Notes under the pieces: model-generated
What the model was told of the DNA's origin: nothing
The model's input: the letters and a program-made list of their open reading frames with translations, nothing else
The model's database searches: none
Program-made: the position numbers and the translations under genes
In this document: one piece after another, positions 61,701 through 64,000 of the stretch
How the letters are laid out: every line of letters starts with the position of its first letter
Position numbering within the stretch: position 1 is the first letter of the stretch
Assembly: GCF_026151205.1 (NCBI RefSeq)
Contig: NC_087073.1
Coordinates: 5,231,001 to 5,295,000 of the forward strand
DNA from: Bolinopsis microptera
Taxonomy: Eukaryota > Ctenophora > Tentaculata > Lobata > Bolinopsidae
Direction: 5' to 3'
Length of the DNA stretch: 64,000 nt

Positions 61701-64000
61701 TAGAGAATGTGTAATATATGCTTACCTTCCATATAAAGTTGGTTTCATTCAAAAATATTGATATTTGACCAATTTATGGACCAAAATCGATCAAATTTGG
61801 TGCGTATGCCCAAATATGGGCATATGGTTTTTGTTTTTATCCCATAACTCGGCTAATTTTTATCCAATTTTGATAAAACTTGATATGTGGGTTCAGGAGA
61901 CTAGTAGCTACAAGTAGAGCATCCCAAAGCATGGTTTTGGGCATGTTCAGGGTTTTTGACCAACCTATATTCTGGGGGTCGTATAGACCTATATTCTGGG
62001 GGCCCGTAAAATTGTGGTGGCCATAACTTTTTTCCAAATTGTCAGTTTGCAGATGTCTCGATGAAAAGATAGCTTAAAATAATACTTATACTCATACCAG
62101 TAGTCTTAATGGCATGTGTTGGACAGATTTTTGTCATGACAATTTTTCGCCATATTTACCCCTCTAGAAAATGACAACATCGTTTAAATCTTTCGCTGTC
62201 ATGACCAAATATACCAAAATACCTCATGTAGGTCCAAAATTTTTATCCAGAAACATTAGTTACATGTTTTACTCCAACATAGCAGTAACAGATCCCATTA
62301 GTATCGCTTATCTTGGTTAGAACTGTATCCACTAACATGACCTATATTTTGGGGGCCACCTATATTCTGGGGGCCATATACCCGTATGGACACAATCTAA
62401 AAATCGATTGAATGTATGATGTAGTAGAAGACATTTTACTAGCTGGCCCTTGGCGCCTCTAGTCCTATCTGAGTGCGCACGTGCGGTTTGACACTGAGCG
62501 TGTACCGGCCTTTAGTTGTACACTCATTTATAATTTACCGTTTTAGTTTGCTGTGACTTGAGTGTAAAGCGTAACGAATGTGGATGTGTTCGTCTGCTAT
62601 GCTTGGTATAATATTGTTTGGTGTAATAGTTGCAAATCTTGCTTACGTTATAAGTAGTGTCACATAGTGAGTTAGAACTTAAAAGCTTGGTGCTTGTCCA
62701 ACTGGAATGAAGACATGCATTTCATACCTACCCGATCCATTTTTATTAGGACCGTGTTGTGTTGATATGAGATGTTGATATATCAACTGTGATACAATAC
62801 AGGGAGTTGCTAGGTGTTACGTCGGGAGCTATAAATATACATAATTTACATGCCTTTCTGTGTGACTTCAATCTTATTTCAGGTGTATCTCGGCTCATGG
62901 TTATCGTAGGGTAATAATTCTTTTTTCAACCGGTCATAAAAAGTCTCCTCTCCATTGGTTATAGGCTCATTAGTATCGTAAATTGTTAATGTATTCTTAA
63001 TTAGTAATTTAGTCGGCCCGCACGCTCATTTTACCTGTATTTCTATATGCGCGGATCAGAGCAACTCACATAATTGACGTCACAGGTTCAAATTGTTTTG
63101 GCTGGATATCTCGGCGCGCGAATGAAATACAACTTTGCGGATTTCACTAAAGTGGTTTTTACGATTAATGTAATAAAAGGATTTGCACGAGAAAAAAACT
63201 TTTTCTAAGGTCCCCTCATCCTTTAAACAAGACGTTTATGGCACTTACAGAAAGTACCTGTATTGCTCTAATCTTACCCTATGCGTTGGAGGACGTCTGG
63301 AACCTCTTAATGGAGGTGGTCCTGGAAGAGGTCGCGTTCCTCTGAAGGGTGGAGGTCGCGTTCCTCTGAAGTGTGGAGGTCCTGATCCACTCCCTCGACC
63401 TCTCGGCGGAGGAAAGCCAACCCCTCGACCTCTTCCACGACCTCTATATCCTTGATGATCAGGCTGCTCTTCATAGTACTCTTCGTGGCTCCACTGAAAT
63501 TTAACAAATAGTTACTCTGCGCGGCGTGTATAGGTTGAAACTTCGCTACTACATCGATTTTTGGTAGTTTAAAATGTTATTAAAGTTAATCAAACCTGTG
63601 CCTCATGAGGTCTATGTCTTTTATTATGATGAATCGCTTCGTGACCATAGTCATAACCGTAGTCATAGCCCTCTTCATGACCGAATCCGTAGTCTTCAGT
63701 GTAGTAGGGGTCAATTGTACCATGATCATATCCGTAACCATGCACTTCAGTTTTGATGGGAGCATGATGGGCAGGTTCATATTCTTCATGTCCCTCATAT
63801 CCCTCATATCCTTCATATCCTTCATAGCCACTTTCTGCGGCATAGAGTCCCTCTCCAGGATTGTAGAATACCTCTTCATAATATTTCTCTTCCTGATAGC
63901 CACTTTGGTATACAGTTTCCCAATGATATGCAGCAAAATGAGGTCCTTCTAGGGGAGAATCATGGGTAAGGTGAAGTCCCCTACCAGAACCTCCTAAACC
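58764..64000 (-). CDS. Tyr/Gly/Glu-rich protein with RGG-type tail (5' partial)
   Basis: Visible exons in transcript order are 63596-64000 (runs off the window), 63278-63493 and 58764-58802, all phase 0; 219 residues are seen. The first is Tyr/Gly/Glu/His-rich, with repeats such as GYEGYEGYEGYEGHEEYEP and GYDYGYDYGHEA. The second is Arg/Gly/Pro-rich (YRGRGRGRGVGFPPPRGRG, three FRGTRP or LRGSRRP boxes). The last adds GVARGRGPRHPY and stop, continuing the RG style, which supports the splice across the 4.5-kb intron. This composition is typical of RNA-binding, condensate-forming proteins such as hnRNP or FUS-like factors, but no RNA-binding domain lies in view and no orthologue is assigned. RG motifs are expected targets of arginine methylation. 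The intron is almost wholly made of nested transposons. The first donor (CAG/GTTTGA) is unusual. Confidence 0.75.
59460..62384 (-). mobile_element. Element B, copy 3 (inverted, interrupted)
   Basis: Inverted relative to copies 1 and 2, with the same tips and TA flanks (59458-59459 and 62385-62386). Subtracting the insert at 60193-61457 and its 8-bp duplication leaves 1652 bp, the family length. The internal third tip is present near 60001-60028. Confidence 0.92.
60193..61457. mobile_element. Element A, non-autonomous transposon with 8-bp target duplication
   Basis: 1265 bp with 14-bp perfect inverted ends (CCCATATCCAAAAA) and an exact CTGTAAAT duplication on both sides (60185-60192 and 61458-61465), whose removal restores the element B sequence. 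Internal features are several TTTCCTAC words near both ends, a perfect hairpin GGGGGCGAAGCCCCC at 60383-60397 and CGCTCGCTTCGCTCG near 60251. No transposase is encoded. An 8-bp duplication is typical of hAT, P, Merlin or Mutator-like elements; the family is not fixed. Confidence 0.9.

Larger units (their letters stand above)
59002..63223. mobile_element. Element C, outer element with long imperfect inverted ends
   Basis: A perfect 21-bp inverted repeat, AAGGATGAGGGG onward, marks both ends (59002-59022 and 63203-63223). About 149 and 140 bases further in, GTGACGTCA(C/A)TTATGTG recurs in inverted orientation (59151-59167 and 63067-63083), so the ends are long but diverged. The flanking bases read TTGA on the left and TTAA on the right, compatible with a decayed TTAA target duplication. 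Without element B copy 3 it would be about 1.3 kb and non-coding. It makes up most of the intron of the Tyr/RG-rich gene. Confidence 0.7.

Noticed and set aside
58172-63277. Fusing the Tyr/RG-rich exons to the zinc-finger gene as one protein
   Set aside because: Phases do not match between the donor at 63278 and the acceptor before 58172, whereas the exon at 58764-58802 fits in phase and continues the RG-rich sequence to a stop.

Overview
This is animal nuclear DNA: AT-rich, with GT-AG introns, metazoan housekeeping genes, long intergenic spaces and recent transposons. Protein similarity alone does not fix the species. Several genes have a splice-acceptor AG within 1-5 bases of the start codon, and genes run in close head-to-tail series. 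Together these suggest spliced-leader trans-splicing, as known in hydrozoan cnidarians among other groups; a cnidarian-like source is an inference.

Layout. 1-212: 3' end of an unidentified plus-strand gene. 1133-13843 (minus): NUDT21 (CFIm25) followed by GCN1, most of which sits in one 7.7-kb exon; a plus-strand orphan gene with a TATA box lies inside GCN1 intron 2. 15232-20614 (plus): an intact two-ORF LINE. Its ORF1 joins a PHD-like finger, an AlkB-like 2OG-Fe(II) oxygenase and an SGNH esterase. 20830-31290: no convincing gene; one DNA-transposon copy and a cluster of palindromic repeats. 31291-39828 (plus): an orphan one-exon gene, a six-exon gene for a basic low-complexity protein, and a one-exon Myb/SANT-like gene nested in the latter's last intron. 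40609-64000 (minus): a series of five genes read in the order Tyr/Arg-Gly-rich protein, zinc-finger protein, PHF10, NT5C3-type nucleotidase, RRP12.

Transposons explain most of the non-genic structure. Element B (about 1.65 kb, TA-flanked, eight copies of one 15-bp motif) occurs at 20830, 49523 and 59460. The third copy carries a 1.27-kb insertion with 14-bp inverted ends and an 8-bp target duplication, and itself sits inside a third element (59002-63223) that fills an intron.

The host genes are mostly expression machinery: pre-mRNA 3' processing (NUDT21), translation stress sensing (GCN1), 40S ribosome export (RRP12), chromatin remodelling (PHF10) and nucleotide turnover (NT5C3). All multi-exon models were built by hand by requiring GT-AG borders and matching phase; each closes in frame, but none has been checked against transcripts.
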